Positions 33,382-43,140 of a stretch of 64,000 nucleotides of DNA are shown one piece after another. The stretch lies in contig NZ_FMUS01000005.1 of the NCBI RefSeq assembly GCF_900101495.1, positions 124,001 through 188,000 of the forward strand, written 5' to 3'. The first letter of the stretch is position 1. Each line of letters opens with the position of its first letter. Source of the stretch: Alkaliphilus peptidifermentans DSM 18978. GTDB taxonomy: Bacteria > Bacillota > Clostridia > Peptostreptococcales > Natronincolaceae. The notes below the pieces were generated by a model. It was not told the origin of the DNA. It searched no databases and worked only from the letters and a program-made list of their open reading frames with translations. A program made the translations under genes and the position numbers.

Positions 33382-33879
33382 TTCCCCTCTTTAAATATGT
33401 AATAAAATTAATATAATATCACATGACTAATCTAAATTTATCTTTTAAAATAATTTCTTTTAATCTAAATATTAGCTTCTTTAATGTTACCCTAATTATC
33501 TAACCTTTTCAAGGAAAATTGATTATAACCATCTTCTTTTTATTCCATAATCTTATACTAGTAAATATCTTTGTATCTACGCCGTGCAGAAATAAAAATT
33601 CCATATGAATGTTAGGAATAAGGGCATAATTTGACTTGTATTTATTTAAAAAAGCTGATTTATATATATATGGAAAAATATTAATTATCTAAAATGGGAG
33701 GTGGATGTTTTCCTCTATTAACATATACAAATACACAAACCATATACCTTAACACAAACTACCCTAATTCTGCGAAATTTCTTCCCCCCTTTAAAATCAA
33801 ATCCCCTAAACTTATCGTCTAGGGGAACATAAATTAATCTTCTATTTTTATCAAAATCTTTTAAACCACTTATTACAAA
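33382..33879. other. Island-chromosome junction, gene-free
   Basis: This 498-bp gap separates the island from the chromosomal rRNA methyltransferase. I see no tRNA, no att-like duplication that can be matched within the window, and no gene. A ribosome-site-like GGGAGGTGG before an ATG at 33707 leads to only 15 codons. A short inverted repeat TCCCCTA/TAGGGGA lies at 33801-33823. The island-facing part presumably holds the methyltransferase promoter, but no clear boxes stand out. Confidence 0.4.
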
Positions 33880-35235
33880 CTATTTCTTCTCTATCAACAC
33901 CACACACTCCACATGAGGTGTATGGGGAAACATGTCCATACATTTTGCTTGTACAATTATATATCCTTTATTAACCAGTTCCTTTAAATCATTAGCCAAT
34001 GTTTTGGGGTTGCAAGAGACATATACAATTCTCCTGGTGTTAAAATTGATTATATCCTGTAATGCTTGTGGGTGAATTCCTGCTCTTGGTGGGTCTAATA
34101 TAATTAGATCTGGTTTTTCACTTAGTTCCTTTATCTTTTCCTTAACGTCTCCCGCAATAAATCTGCAATTATCTAAGCCATTTAATTTTGCGTTTTCCAC
34201 AGCAGCTTTTACTGCATCTTCAACTATTTCTATACCTATAACTTCCTTTGCCTTGGGTGCCACCACCTGGCCTATGGTTCCTGTACCACAATAAAGGTCA
34301 AATACTGTTTTATCATCTGAATCTCCTAAAAATTCTCTAACAATAGAATATAGCTTTTCTGCTGCCAATGTATTGGTTTGAAAAAAGGAAAATGCTGATA
34401 TCTTAAACTGTAAACCCAATAGCTTTTCTATAATATAATCTCTACCAAATAAGGTATCAGTTTTATCGCTTTGGACAGTATCTGACAGATTATCATTAAA
34501 GGTATGTAAAAATCCTACTAATGTACCTTTTAGCTTTAGATTTTTTAATTCTTCTACAAGATCATTTATATCTAGTTGAAGCTGTGTCGTGGTAACCAAA
34601 TTAACAAGCATCTCTCCTGTATAATGGGCTTTGCGGACAACAAGATGCCTTAAATAGCCAATATGTCTCATACTATGATAGAAGGGTATTTCTCTTTTAG
34701 TAAAATATTTTAATATTGTTTTTAAAATTACTCTATAATCTTCGTCCATAATTAAACATTCATCAACTGTAACAATATCATGGTGTCTACCTCTCTTATG
34801 CATTCCTAGGGCCAGCTGACCTCCCTTTTCTTCGTCACCGAAGGAAAACTCCATCTTATTTCTATAGCTATATGTTATGGGGCTTCCTTCAATCGGCAGC
34901 CAATTAACATTATCTAAACCAGCATCTAGAAATAGCTTTCTAACATTCCTTTCCTTTTCCTGTAGTTGATAATCATAATGTATTGATTGCTGAAAACATC
35001 CCCCACAGTCCCCAAAATGATTACAGGTATCTTGATCTTCTAGGTGTGACGCTTCTATAACCTCAAGTATTTTCCCTTCTGCTTGATTCTTCTTGACTTT
35101 TTTTATTACAGCCTTAACCTTTTGTCCCTTAATACCATGCTTAACCTTAATTTTGACACCCTCTTGAAAGCCATATGCTTTGCCACCAAACTCTGTATCT
35201 TCAATAATAAATTCTACAGTATCTTTTTTCTTCAA
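33880..35235 (-). CDS. rlmD: 23S rRNA (uracil-5-)-methyltransferase, RlmD family
   Basis: A 451-aa RumA/RlmCD-type enzyme that methylates uracil C5 in 23S rRNA using SAM. It has an N-terminal TRAM domain (FGGKAYGFQEG), the iron-sulphur Cys cluster CNHFGDCGGC, SAM-binding LYCGTGTIGQ, ILDPPRAG, and the catalytic block YVSCNPKTLANDL. Length is typical. Firmicutes often have one or two such paralogues, so the exact position modified is not decided. It is the first clearly chromosomal gene after the mobile region. Confidence 0.9.
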   Translation of the reverse strand: MKKKDTVEFIIEDTEFGGKAYGFQEGVKIKVKHGIKGQKVKAVIKKVKKNQAEGKILEVIEASHLEDQDTCNHFGDCGGCFQQSIHYDYQLQEKERNVRKLFLDAGLDNVNWLPIEGSPITYSYRNKMEFSFGDEEKGGQLALGMHKRGRHHDIVTVDECLIMDEDYRVILKTILKYFTKREIPFYHSMRHIGYLRHLVVRKAHYTGEMLVNLVTTTQLQLDINDLVEELKNLKLKGTLVGFLHTFNDNLSDTVQSDKTDTLFGRDYIIEKLLGLQFKISAFSFFQTNTLAAEKLYSIVREFLGDSDDKTVFDLYCGTGTIGQVVAPKAKEVIGIEIVEDAVKAAVENAKLNGLDNCRFIAGDVKEKIKELSEKPDLIILDPPRAGIHPQALQDIINFNTRRIVYVSCNPKTLANDLKELVNKGYIIVQAKCMDMFPHTPHVECVVLIEKK

Positions 35236-35280
35236 ATTTATTCACTCCTATTGTAAGCTTAACTTATTTTATGTAATATT

Positions 35281-35320
35281 TCAAAAAATATAGTGACTCA
35301 TTTCATAGTCACTATATTAT
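35281..35320 (-). terminator. Terminator of the SAM methyltransferase gene
   Basis: AATATAGTGACT and AGTCACTATATT form a perfect 12-bp stem with an 8-base loop; reading leftward it is followed by TTTTTTGA. It lies 30 bp after the stop at 35351. Confidence 0.85.
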
Positions 35321-35350
35321 ACCCTGTATTATATTATAAATCAAAAGGCT

Positions 35351-36115
35351 CTATTTATCTGCTTTTATTATATATGCAGGTGCTGAAAACTCCTTTGCAT
35401 TTTCAAAGGCCTCAACCAGCTTTTCAGTTAACTCTACAAAGCCCTTAGTTAAGTGTTCATTTTGCAAATCATCTTGCCCCTTAATTAATGTCTGCTTTCT
35501 TTTATCCAAAAATTTAGTTGCCATTTCGGCATCTATAATTTCTTTAAATTCTTGTCTGAGAATGTCCTTGAATCCTAGTGTGGACATTACTTCCTCTAAA
35601 TCTTGAGGATGTATTTCATTGAAATGCGCCATAGCCTTTAACACGCTAATACTTTTAATTATTCTTAGTCTTTTAGACCAATATTCATAATCTCGGCTTT
35701 CTACAGCCCATATGGGCATTTCTTCAGTTATAAGTAGCTTTCCACCAGGTTTTAGTATTCGGTAAAATTCCTTTAGTGCTTTAATAGCTCTAAATGGAAA
35801 TTGATTAACAGAGGATAGTGTATAATTACATATAATTACATCCACTGAATTTTGTGAAATAAAATCAAGATTACTCAAATCTGCTTTTCTTAAGATTAAT
35901 TCATGGAACTTATCTCGAAGACGTTCCTCTACCTCAGCAAAATGACTTTCATCTACATCTACAGAAATTAATCTGGTTTTCCAGCCATTAGCTGAAATTT
36001 TTTCTGCAATTAAGTCAGTTGTGTTCCCCCAGCTTGTTCCCCCTTCAAGTACTAATTTACCATCCAAGGAAATTCCTTCCCATAAGAACTTATCAGCAGT
36101 TGTTATTTTATACAT
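35351..36115 (-). CDS. Class I SAM-dependent methyltransferase
   Basis: A 254-aa Methyltransf_11-type protein: the SAM-binding segment LVLEGGTSWGNTTDLI replaces the usual GxGxG with GGTSWGN, SVDVDE follows as the acidic end of strand 2, then VIICNYTLSSV and LKPGGKLLITEE. Substrate unknown. A ribosome site GGAGGGG lies before the ATG, and its own terminator follows. The Gly-rich loop is somewhat unusual but the fold pattern is clear. Confidence 0.85.
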   Translation of the reverse strand: MYKITTADKFLWEGISLDGKLVLEGGTSWGNTTDLIAEKISANGWKTRLISVDVDESHFAEVEERLRDKFHELILRKADLSNLDFISQNSVDVIICNYTLSSVNQFPFRAIKALKEFYRILKPGGKLLITEEMPIWAVESRDYEYWSKRLRIIKSISVLKAMAHFNEIHPQDLEEVMSTLGFKDILRQEFKEIIDAEMATKFLDKRKQTLIKGQDDLQNEHLTKGFVELTEKLVEAFENAKEFSAPAYIIKADK

Positions 36116-36187
36116 ATAACCCCTCCTTTTTTAAATCTATATTATAAAATAATACCCGTATTTAATGATATTAAAATCTAAATAAAT

Positions 36188-36907
36188 TTATTTATTTAAT
36201 AGCGCCAATTCTACAGGGGTAAGCTCTCTATATTCTCCTAAATTAAGCTTTTCATCAATAAAAAGATCCCCCATTGATATTCTCCTTAAATAAACTACCT
36301 TTTTATTCACAACTTCAAACATTCTTTTAACTTGATGAAACTTCCCTTCATAAATTGTCAACTCTATTTCTGATATAATATCTGATTTAAGTATCTTCAA
36401 ATCCGCCGGTAGGGTTTTATAACCATCATCTAAGGTTACTCCAGCTTTGAAGGCTACTTTATCCTCCTCAGTTACTATTCCTTCTATTTCTGCATAATAC
36501 GTTTTGGGCACATGCTTCTTAGGTGACAGTAATTTATGGGCCAGTTGACCATCATTGGTTAGCAATAGTAAACCTTCAGTATCAATATCTAGTCTTCCTA
36601 CAGGAAACAAGTCAAATCCTCTATAGCCTTCATCAATTAAGTCTATTACAGTTTCATGTCTTAGATCCTCAGTTGCTGAAATTACCCCTGCTGGTTTATT
36701 AAGCAAAAGATAAACATATTCACGATATTCCACAACCTCTAAGCCTACCTTGACCCTTTGATTTTCTGTATCTACATGTAGGCTACTGTCCTTTACAACC
36801 TTCTCATCAATTGTTACTAAACCCTCTTTACAAAGCCTTCTTATTTCCTTTCTACTTCCATAGCCCATATGGGCTAACATTTTATCTAGTCTTATGCCCT
36901 TTCCCAT
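36188..36907 (-). CDS. rsuA: Pseudouridine synthase, RsuA/RluB family
   Basis: Started at ATG 36907, after GGAGGGG; the TTG at 36919 lies inside that site. The 239-aa protein has an S4 RNA-binding domain (RLDKMLAHMGYGSRKEIRRL) and the catalytic motif GRLDIDTEGLLLLTNDG with the essential Asp. It converts a uridine in rRNA to pseudouridine; the 16S U516 site is likely but not certain. The DUF1904 gene precedes it by 29 bp and probably shares a transcript. Confidence 0.9.
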   Translation of the reverse strand: MGKGIRLDKMLAHMGYGSRKEIRRLCKEGLVTIDEKVVKDSSLHVDTENQRVKVGLEVVEYREYVYLLLNKPAGVISATEDLRHETVIDLIDEGYRGFDLFPVGRLDIDTEGLLLLTNDGQLAHKLLSPKKHVPKTYYAEIEGIVTEEDKVAFKAGVTLDDGYKTLPADLKILKSDIISEIELTIYEGKFHQVKRMFEVVNKKVVYLRRISMGDLFIDEKLNLGEYRELTPVELALLNK

Positions 36908-36936
36908 ATTCCCCTCCAAAACCTTTTATTTGATTC

Positions 36937-37266
36937 TTATCCAAAGTGCTTCCCATTTTCATAATATTTTCTTCCTTCAAAACATACAAATGCAATGTCT
37001 AAATTTTGCACGCCTATTTTGTGGGCAAATCTAGTTATTATATCAGCCACCTTGTCTTGAACTTCAAGTCCTCGATCAAACCAAGCAACTTCTATAAAAG
37101 GATACGCATTTTCAATTAATCCGTCGCGTATTGCAACCGATTCTATGTACTCTAATTCAAAATAATCTCTTGGACATCCAACAACCTTTACCAGTTCATC
37201 TATAAGCTCTTTGCTTCCTCCACAGAGTTGTTCTAATGCTATTCCTCTTACTTTTATTTGTGGCAT
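36937..37266 (-). CDS. DUF1904 family protein
   Basis: A 109-aa protein resembling the tautomerase-like DUF1904 family: MPQIKVRGI at the start (Pro after Met as in tautomerases), then VEVAWFDRGLEVQD-type middle and DIAFVCFEGRKYYENG end. The conserved N-terminal proline suggests a related fold, but no activity is known. It is 29 bp upstream of rsuA and 20 bp downstream of the next gene, so the three form one leftward unit. Confidence 0.85.
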   Translation of the reverse strand: MPQIKVRGIALEQLCGGSKELIDELVKVVGCPRDYFELEYIESVAIRDGLIENAYPFIEVAWFDRGLEVQDKVADIITRFAHKIGVQNLDIAFVCFEGRKYYENGKHFG

Positions 37267-37286
37267 AATTAATCTCCTTATCTAAT

Positions 37287-37859
37287 CTAATATTTTTGAT
37301 TTACATAATTAGAAATCAAAGATTTCTTTAGCTTTTCATCAAATATGTTTTCTTCCTTAAACCTTTTTAAAAGCCACTCACTGGTAGAGTGTAGGATAAC
37401 CCCAGGATGATCATCAAATATTACTTCGTATAGCTTTCTTTTCAAGTATTCAGATTTAACTTGTATATAATAGACCTCTACACCATAAAATTCTTTAATT
37501 TCAACAGCCTTCAAGGTAGCTCTGTCCTTCTTATAGTAATATTCATCTACCTTCTGTAAAAGCTCCTTAGATTTTTCTATATGCTTTCCATATTTTTTTA
37601 TTTCATTAGCTTTAAGATAAAAGAACTTAGCCATTGTATTGTAGTATTGATAATTAAATATTGCCTTATCAAAATTATCTATAATTTTAAATGGCTTAAT
37701 ATCCATTTCTTTGATCGTAAAGTAGCCCTCTTCAATATACTCCTTCTTACTAATATCGCCCTTTTTGAATTGTTCAATTAAAGCCTCTCTTTCATTGAAG
37801 AATTTATCAAAAATATTTTCACCGTGTGTATATTTCAATTCAAACACCCTATCAGTCAA
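37287..37859 (-). CDS. Conserved clostridial hypothetical protein
   Basis: A 190-aa soluble, Lys- and Tyr-rich helical protein with no membrane segment. It resembles a clostridial family catalogued only as a domain of unknown function (DUF6648 is my best recollection). It begins an apparent operon with DUF1904 and rsuA. No catalytic motif can be pointed to. Confidence 0.75.
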   Translation of the reverse strand: MTDRVFELKYTHGENIFDKFFNEREALIEQFKKGDISKKEYIEEGYFTIKEMDIKPFKIIDNFDKAIFNYQYYNTMAKFFYLKANEIKKYGKHIEKSKELLQKVDEYYYKKDRATLKAVEIKEFYGVEVYYIQVKSEYLKRKLYEVIFDDHPGVILHSTSEWLLKRFKEENIFDEKLKKSLISNYVNQKY

Positions 37860-38031
37860 ATTTCATTTACAGTAAAGATTATATCTTCTATTTTATAAAA
37901 CATCAAATAATCTATTAAAATATTCTAATTTAGTTTACTCTAATACCCTTATTTAATACCTAGATGGCTTTTGTAATCGTAAAACGTTTATTAAAATTAA
38001 ATTATTAATTATGTATTTTTCAACAATCTCA

Positions 38032-38056
38032 AAAACTCCCTTGCGGGAGTTTTAAA
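38032..38056 (-). terminator. Terminator of pssA
   Basis: AAAACTCCC and GGGAGTTTT form a 9-bp stem with a TTGC/GCAA tetraloop, T-rich on both sides, 15 bp after the pssA stop. Confidence 0.9.
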
Positions 38057-38070
38057 TTGCTTAGGTTATA

Positions 38071-38589
38071 TTATCTCTTTTTTAATTTTATACGTTTACT
38101 GATCATGGAATAGGATAGAAACAACATGATTATACCGGTAAAATAAATGCTTGTGTTATAATTAATGGCGTACAGAGTAAGCAACGCCACTATGCCTCCA
38201 CACAAGGTAATTGGTATTCCCATGTAAAAGCCTTCGAATTCTATGATATTAAACCTAGCTAATCTATAAGCACCACAAATTGCAAAAAGTACTATTATCC
38301 CTAAACCAATAATACCAATATCACTTAGTTGGTAGCTCCAAATCAAAATAGCCGGCGCTACACCAAAGGATATTAAGTCACATAGAGAATCTAATTCCTT
38401 TCCCAGTTCACTTTCTGCATCAAATTTTCTAGCCAGCTTTCCATCAAAACGATCCATAAAAGCTGCAAGTAAAATTAATAAAGCTGAAATTGCATAAGCT
38501 TCTCCTAGTATACTTATAATTGCTAAAATCCCAAGCGTAAGATTAAAGAAGGTAAACATATTAGGAATATGTGCTTTAACTTTAATCAT
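38071..38589 (-). CDS. pssA: CDP-diacylglycerol-serine phosphatidyltransferase
   Basis: A 172-aa integral membrane enzyme that makes phosphatidylserine from CDP-diacylglycerol and serine. The CDP-alcohol phosphatidyltransferase signature DG-x2-AR-x8-G-x3-D-x3-D is intact (DGKLARKF, then GKELDSLCD). Five to six hydrophobic segments are seen. The length is that of the short Gram-positive PssA type. The gene stands alone between terminators. Confidence 0.92.
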   Translation of the reverse strand: MIKVKAHIPNMFTFFNLTLGILAIISILGEAYAISALLILLAAFMDRFDGKLARKFDAESELGKELDSLCDLISFGVAPAILIWSYQLSDIGIIGLGIIVLFAICGAYRLARFNIIEFEGFYMGIPITLCGGIVALLTLYAINYNTSIYFTGIIMLFLSYSMISKRIKLKKR

Positions 38590-39893
<1,304 letters not shown>

Positions 39894-39919
39894 GCAGGAT
39901 TTTCAACAATACAAGACTG

Positions 39920-39940
39920 AAAGCACCTTTATGGGTGCTT
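39920..39940 (+). terminator. fba terminator hairpin, first copy
   Basis: AAAGCACCTTTATGGGTGCTT is a compact hairpin (AAGCACC/GGGTGCTT) identical to 40091-40111 but lacking the downstream T-run, which has been displaced by the inserted element. Confidence 0.7.
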
Positions 39941-40090
39941 CAGGTTGATGACAAAGTCATCAAAATGCAGACTGATCAAAAAACCGCAGATTCAAGGCGC
40001 AAGAAAACCTAGCGACTGCAGCGTATACGTAATACGTAAGGGTGCTAGGTTTTCGAAGCAACGAAGAAGATGGGGGTTTTTCATCAGTCT
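39941..40090. repeat. Palindromic MITE-like element
   Basis: This 150-bp segment is flanked by two identical 21-bp hairpins (39920-39940 and 40091-40111). It is rich in nested inverted repeats: GATGACAAAGTCATC, AGACTGATcAAAAAACC against GGTTTTTcATCAGTCT, AAAACCTAGC against GCTAGGTTTT, and TACGTAATACGTA in the centre. The structure is that of a non-autonomous palindromic repeat that settled in a terminator and duplicated it. A 60-codon frame across it is a by-product. I believe similar elements are dispersed in related genomes; this cannot be checked here. Confidence 0.65.
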
Positions 40091-40119
40091 AAAGCACCTT
40101 TATGGGTGCTTTTTTTTTA
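40091..40119 (+). terminator. fba terminator hairpin, second copy with T-run
   Basis: AAAGCACCTTTATGGGTGCTT followed by eight further T residues. This is the functional intrinsic terminator form; the first copy lies 171 bp upstream. Confidence 0.85.
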
Positions 40120-40189
40120 TATATTAGGAATGAACTTCATAATTATGGAAATGATAGTAACAAATGCTAATATTTATGGAGGGATTCTA

Positions 40190-41353
40190 ATGAAGGCATT
40201 GCAAAGAAGCCTGTTGGCTTTAATAATTTCAATTGTTTTACTAGATTTATTTTTGCAATTTATTGACATGAGCGTGTTTATATCTTTGTTTCCTGCAGAT
40301 ATGCCCCACTATACTCTCTATATATGGGGATTTCCTCTTGCATTCATAATAGGGTGCTTTATATTTGGTTATTTCTCTTATTATAATATAAATATTAAAT
40401 GGGTATGTATAGCTCTATTCATGATAGGCATCTGCTATGGTGTATATACAGTATCCAAGAGTAGTCAAACTTTGATCTATATTCGTTTATTACATGGGGT
40501 TCTTCTTTCTTTTGTATTAATTACATCCACCACTATAATGGATACCTTAGTAAAACTCAAGGAAATTAGAAAGGTAATCTGTCAATTTGGTGTTTTTTTT
40601 ACTGTGCCTGCTATTATATTAACCTCCTTTAGTGGTAGATTAAGTAATCTTCTTAGCACATATTGGAGCTTTTACACTTTGATGTTTTCTTTCATTTTCG
40701 CTGCAACCTTGATTATACTATTAATTAATTATTTTCATTTTTCCTATAAGAAAGAACAGCAACCATCTATTATTCAATTCCTTTATATTATGAAAGATCC
40801 TGGTGTTTTATATGGTTTTCTGACTGTTACCATCAGTAGCTTTACCTTAGGTGTGTTAAATAATCAATTGCTTATTAACAATCAATTGAGGAATTTTCCA
40901 TCACCTATGTTTTTATTAAATATATTTTTACTATCTTTAACAATTGCATTCATTACTAAGCTTTCTACTATATCTGATTATGTAGGTATTTATAAGGGCT
41001 CCTTAGCTGGTTTATTACTAATAGCTTTTGCCCTAAGCTCTTTTCCTCTAGTGGAAAACTCAACCTTAGCCTTCTTACCCATTATCATTTTGGGGATTTC
41101 CTATGGCATTATAATCCCAACTACCTATGGAGGCTTAAGAGAAATTAATAATAGTTTTAGTGGGATAATATATGGAATCTTCTATGGTCTTAATTTAATT
41201 GGTTCCTTGACTGGTTATTTTATATCTAATACTTCTAACAACTATTTTCTCTCTCCCTTACTTTTTACATGCTTACTAATAATAAGCTGCTGTATTCCTT
41301 TTATTCGGAAAATTCATTATATCTCTTCGGATTATTTTGAAAATTTGTATTAA
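40190..41353 (+). CDS. MFS-type membrane transporter
   Basis: Started at ATG 40190, eight bases after TGGAGGG; an earlier in-frame codon lies in the repeat element. The 387-aa product has about 12 hydrophobic segments and a cytoplasmic loop near the middle (about 190-205), the layout of the major facilitator superfamily. No substrate-specific motif is recognised. It stands alone with a hairpin after the stop. Confidence 0.8.
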   Translation: MKALQRSLLALIISIVLLDLFLQFIDMSVFISLFPADMPHYTLYIWGFPLAFIIGCFIFGYFSYYNINIKWVCIALFMIGICYGVYTVSKSSQTLIYIRLLHGVLLSFVLITSTTIMDTLVKLKEIRKVICQFGVFFTVPAIILTSFSGRLSNLLSTYWSFYTLMFSFIFAATLIILLINYFHFSYKKEQQPSIIQFLYIMKDPGVLYGFLTVTISSFTLGVLNNQLLINNQLRNFPSPMFLLNIFLLSLTIAFITKLSTISDYVGIYKGSLAGLLLIAFALSSFPLVENSTLAFLPIIILGISYGIIIPTTYGGLREINNSFSGIIYGIFYGLNLIGSLTGYFISNTSNNYFLSPLLFTCLLIISCCIPFIRKIHYISSDYFENLY

Positions 41354-41354
41354 A

Positions 41355-41396
41355 AAAATGGAGACTTCAAGTACTATTGATTTCTCCATTTCCATT
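41355..41396 (+). terminator. Hairpin after the MFS gene
   Basis: AAATGGAGA and TCTCCATTT pair around a 17-base loop, ending in TTTCC. Of moderate strength; it could serve the converging Lnt-like gene too. Confidence 0.5.
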
Positions 41397-41416
41397 GAAT
41401 TATTTTAATATAAAGT

Positions 41417-42886
41417 TTAAAAATAATATTTTTTAATGCCTTTAGCTATTAAATAGACTATTACTAGCATTAATATCAATTCTAAGTGCCTTCCAAATAT
41501 AGAATAAATACTTATACTATGCTGAATGTCAATTTCGTCAACTAGTACTCCCTTTTCTTTTACTGCCAGTTGATCTATAACTTTTCCTGTTCTATCTACT
41601 AGCATTGATGTTCCATCTTGGTTTGCTACTACCACCGGAATATTATACTTTATAGCATTCATAATTGGATAAATATTATAATTTGATGAGAATGTTACCC
41701 CAAAATTATCATCATTAGATGTAGACAATATAATTTGCGCACCATTTTTTTTCAAAAGTCTTACAGTATTTAAATCTCTTATATCGTCTGCTATGGCTAT
41801 ACCAAATTCTCCATAATCAGTTGATATAGCAGAATAATCCTCGCTTTTAGAAAAAATTATTCTTTGGGTGAAGAAGTTTAAATTTCTCTTGCTACTCTTA
41901 CCTATTACACCTTCAGGTGATATGAGATATGACGAGATGAACCTATGATGTTTACCTCCATGTACACTACTACTTTCAATAAGTAAACTAACTATAATGG
42001 CTTCCTTCTCTTTAGCTAGATTTATTAATCTTTCTCTATATTTGTGATCTACTATATTCTCTATGTCATAAATTCCCAATGGTACTTGAGGAAACACAAT
42101 TATATCTGCATCTACATTCTCCAGCATATTTTTGTAGTAGTTAAAATCAAAATCAAATATTTCTTTCATAACACGAGGTCTGCCTTCAGCACTTACGACA
42201 TCCCCTTGAACAGCAGCAACTGTAATCGACCTTGATTCACCGACAACTAATAAATTACTTGTTAATATGATGTTAGATAATAGCATTAATATAATAATAC
42301 TGATGGTTACTTTTTTGTATATACCTATATTTTCTTTATCAACTAAAATTCCGACTATGGAATTTATAAATAGGACTATTAGAAAAATTGTCCCATACAT
42401 TCCAAATATAGTAGCCATTCGTAACACTGGTGTATGATTATGTATAACTGCAAGTAATGAAGGTACTTCAAGTATATTTATTGCTGGAAGCTTATCAAAA
42501 ATATAATTTAATATAAAGAATGCCATAGGTAAAAGAAATACATTTCCTAGTTTAATATCAAGCTTATTAATTAAGCCGTTCATAAGGGTTGAAAACATAA
42601 TAGCTATTAATACTGCAATAATTAATGCTACAAACTGTGCTACTCCATAATTCCATAAGCTAAAGCCTATTATTATTGTATAGGGTAATATATAATAATA
42701 TAAACCTATTTCATCCACTTCATTTCTATGGTTCTTCCATGCTAAATATCCAATTGAAAAATAGAATAAAAAGCTAAGATGATTTAGTAGTAATCCTAAT
42801 ATTAGTGCAATACCAGCGAGAATAAATCCATATGTCTGTCTATTCTTAAGTGAATTTAACCTCTTAAATTCAATAATTTTATTCAC
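41417..42886 (-). CDS. Lnt-like nitrilase-fold membrane protein, catalytic residues lost
   Basis: A 489-aa protein with the architecture of apolipoprotein N-acyltransferase: six to seven membrane segments in residues 15-215, a nitrilase-fold domain (220-455), and a final membrane helix. Lnt needs a Glu-Lys-Cys triad. Here the WPE-type site reads FPQ (265-267), the Lys region SSKRNL (331-336) is kept, and the ICYE-type Cys site reads IADD (365-368), so Glu and Cys are replaced. STSNDDNFG keeps the family pattern. Classical acyltransfer is unlikely; binding or scaffolding is my inference. Confidence 0.85.
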   Translation of the reverse strand: MNKIIEFKRLNSLKNRQTYGFILAGIALILGLLLNHLSFLFYFSIGYLAWKNHRNEVDEIGLYYYILPYTIIIGFSLWNYGVAQFVALIIAVLIAIMFSTLMNGLINKLDIKLGNVFLLPMAFFILNYIFDKLPAINILEVPSLLAVIHNHTPVLRMATIFGMYGTIFLIVLFINSIVGILVDKENIGIYKKVTISIIILMLLSNIILTSNLLVVGESRSITVAAVQGDVVSAEGRPRVMKEIFDFDFNYYKNMLENVDADIIVFPQVPLGIYDIENIVDHKYRERLINLAKEKEAIIVSLLIESSSVHGGKHHRFISSYLISPEGVIGKSSKRNLNFFTQRIIFSKSEDYSAISTDYGEFGIAIADDIRDLNTVRLLKKNGAQIILSTSNDDNFGVTFSSNYNIYPIMNAIKYNIPVVVANQDGTSMLVDRTGKVIDQLAVKEKGVLVDEIDIQHSISIYSIFGRHLELILMLVIVYLIAKGIKKYYF

Positions 42887-43092
42887 AGTTTCCCCCCAAC
42901 CCCTCTTTCCATATTTTATATTTTTGACTTAAATTTATCAATGCTATTTTATTTTACCATAGATCAATGAATTTACCAATAAAAGTAACTTATGAAAAAA
43001 TTAAATTTTCTGTTATATTTAGATACAATTTGATTATGTCCCCTTGTACTTATTTGATATTCTAGAATAATAGTAATTCATACTTTAGAATA

Positions 43093-43132
43093 ATTAAAAA
43101 TGAAGCATTAACATTAATTGTTATGCTCCATT
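43093..43132 (-). terminator. Terminator of the Methyltransf_32-type gene
   Basis: AGCATAACA and TGTTAATGCT pair with one mismatch around TTAA; reading leftward a TTTTTAATT tract follows. It is 10 bp after the stop at 43141. Confidence 0.7.
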
Positions 43133-43140
43133 TTACTTGA

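Noticed and set aside
33707-33754. Short ATG frame after GGGAGGTGG
   Set aside because: Only 15 codons to the stop and no recognisable peptide; at most the start of a deleted gene.
33382-33879. tRNA or att site at the island junction
   Set aside because: No cloverleaf sequence is seen, and no matching direct repeat can be found at another boundary within the window.
39945-40127. 60-codon rightward ORF in the palindromic element
   Set aside because: It lies wholly in inverted-repeat DNA and terminator hairpin, has no ribosome site, and is explained by the repeat.
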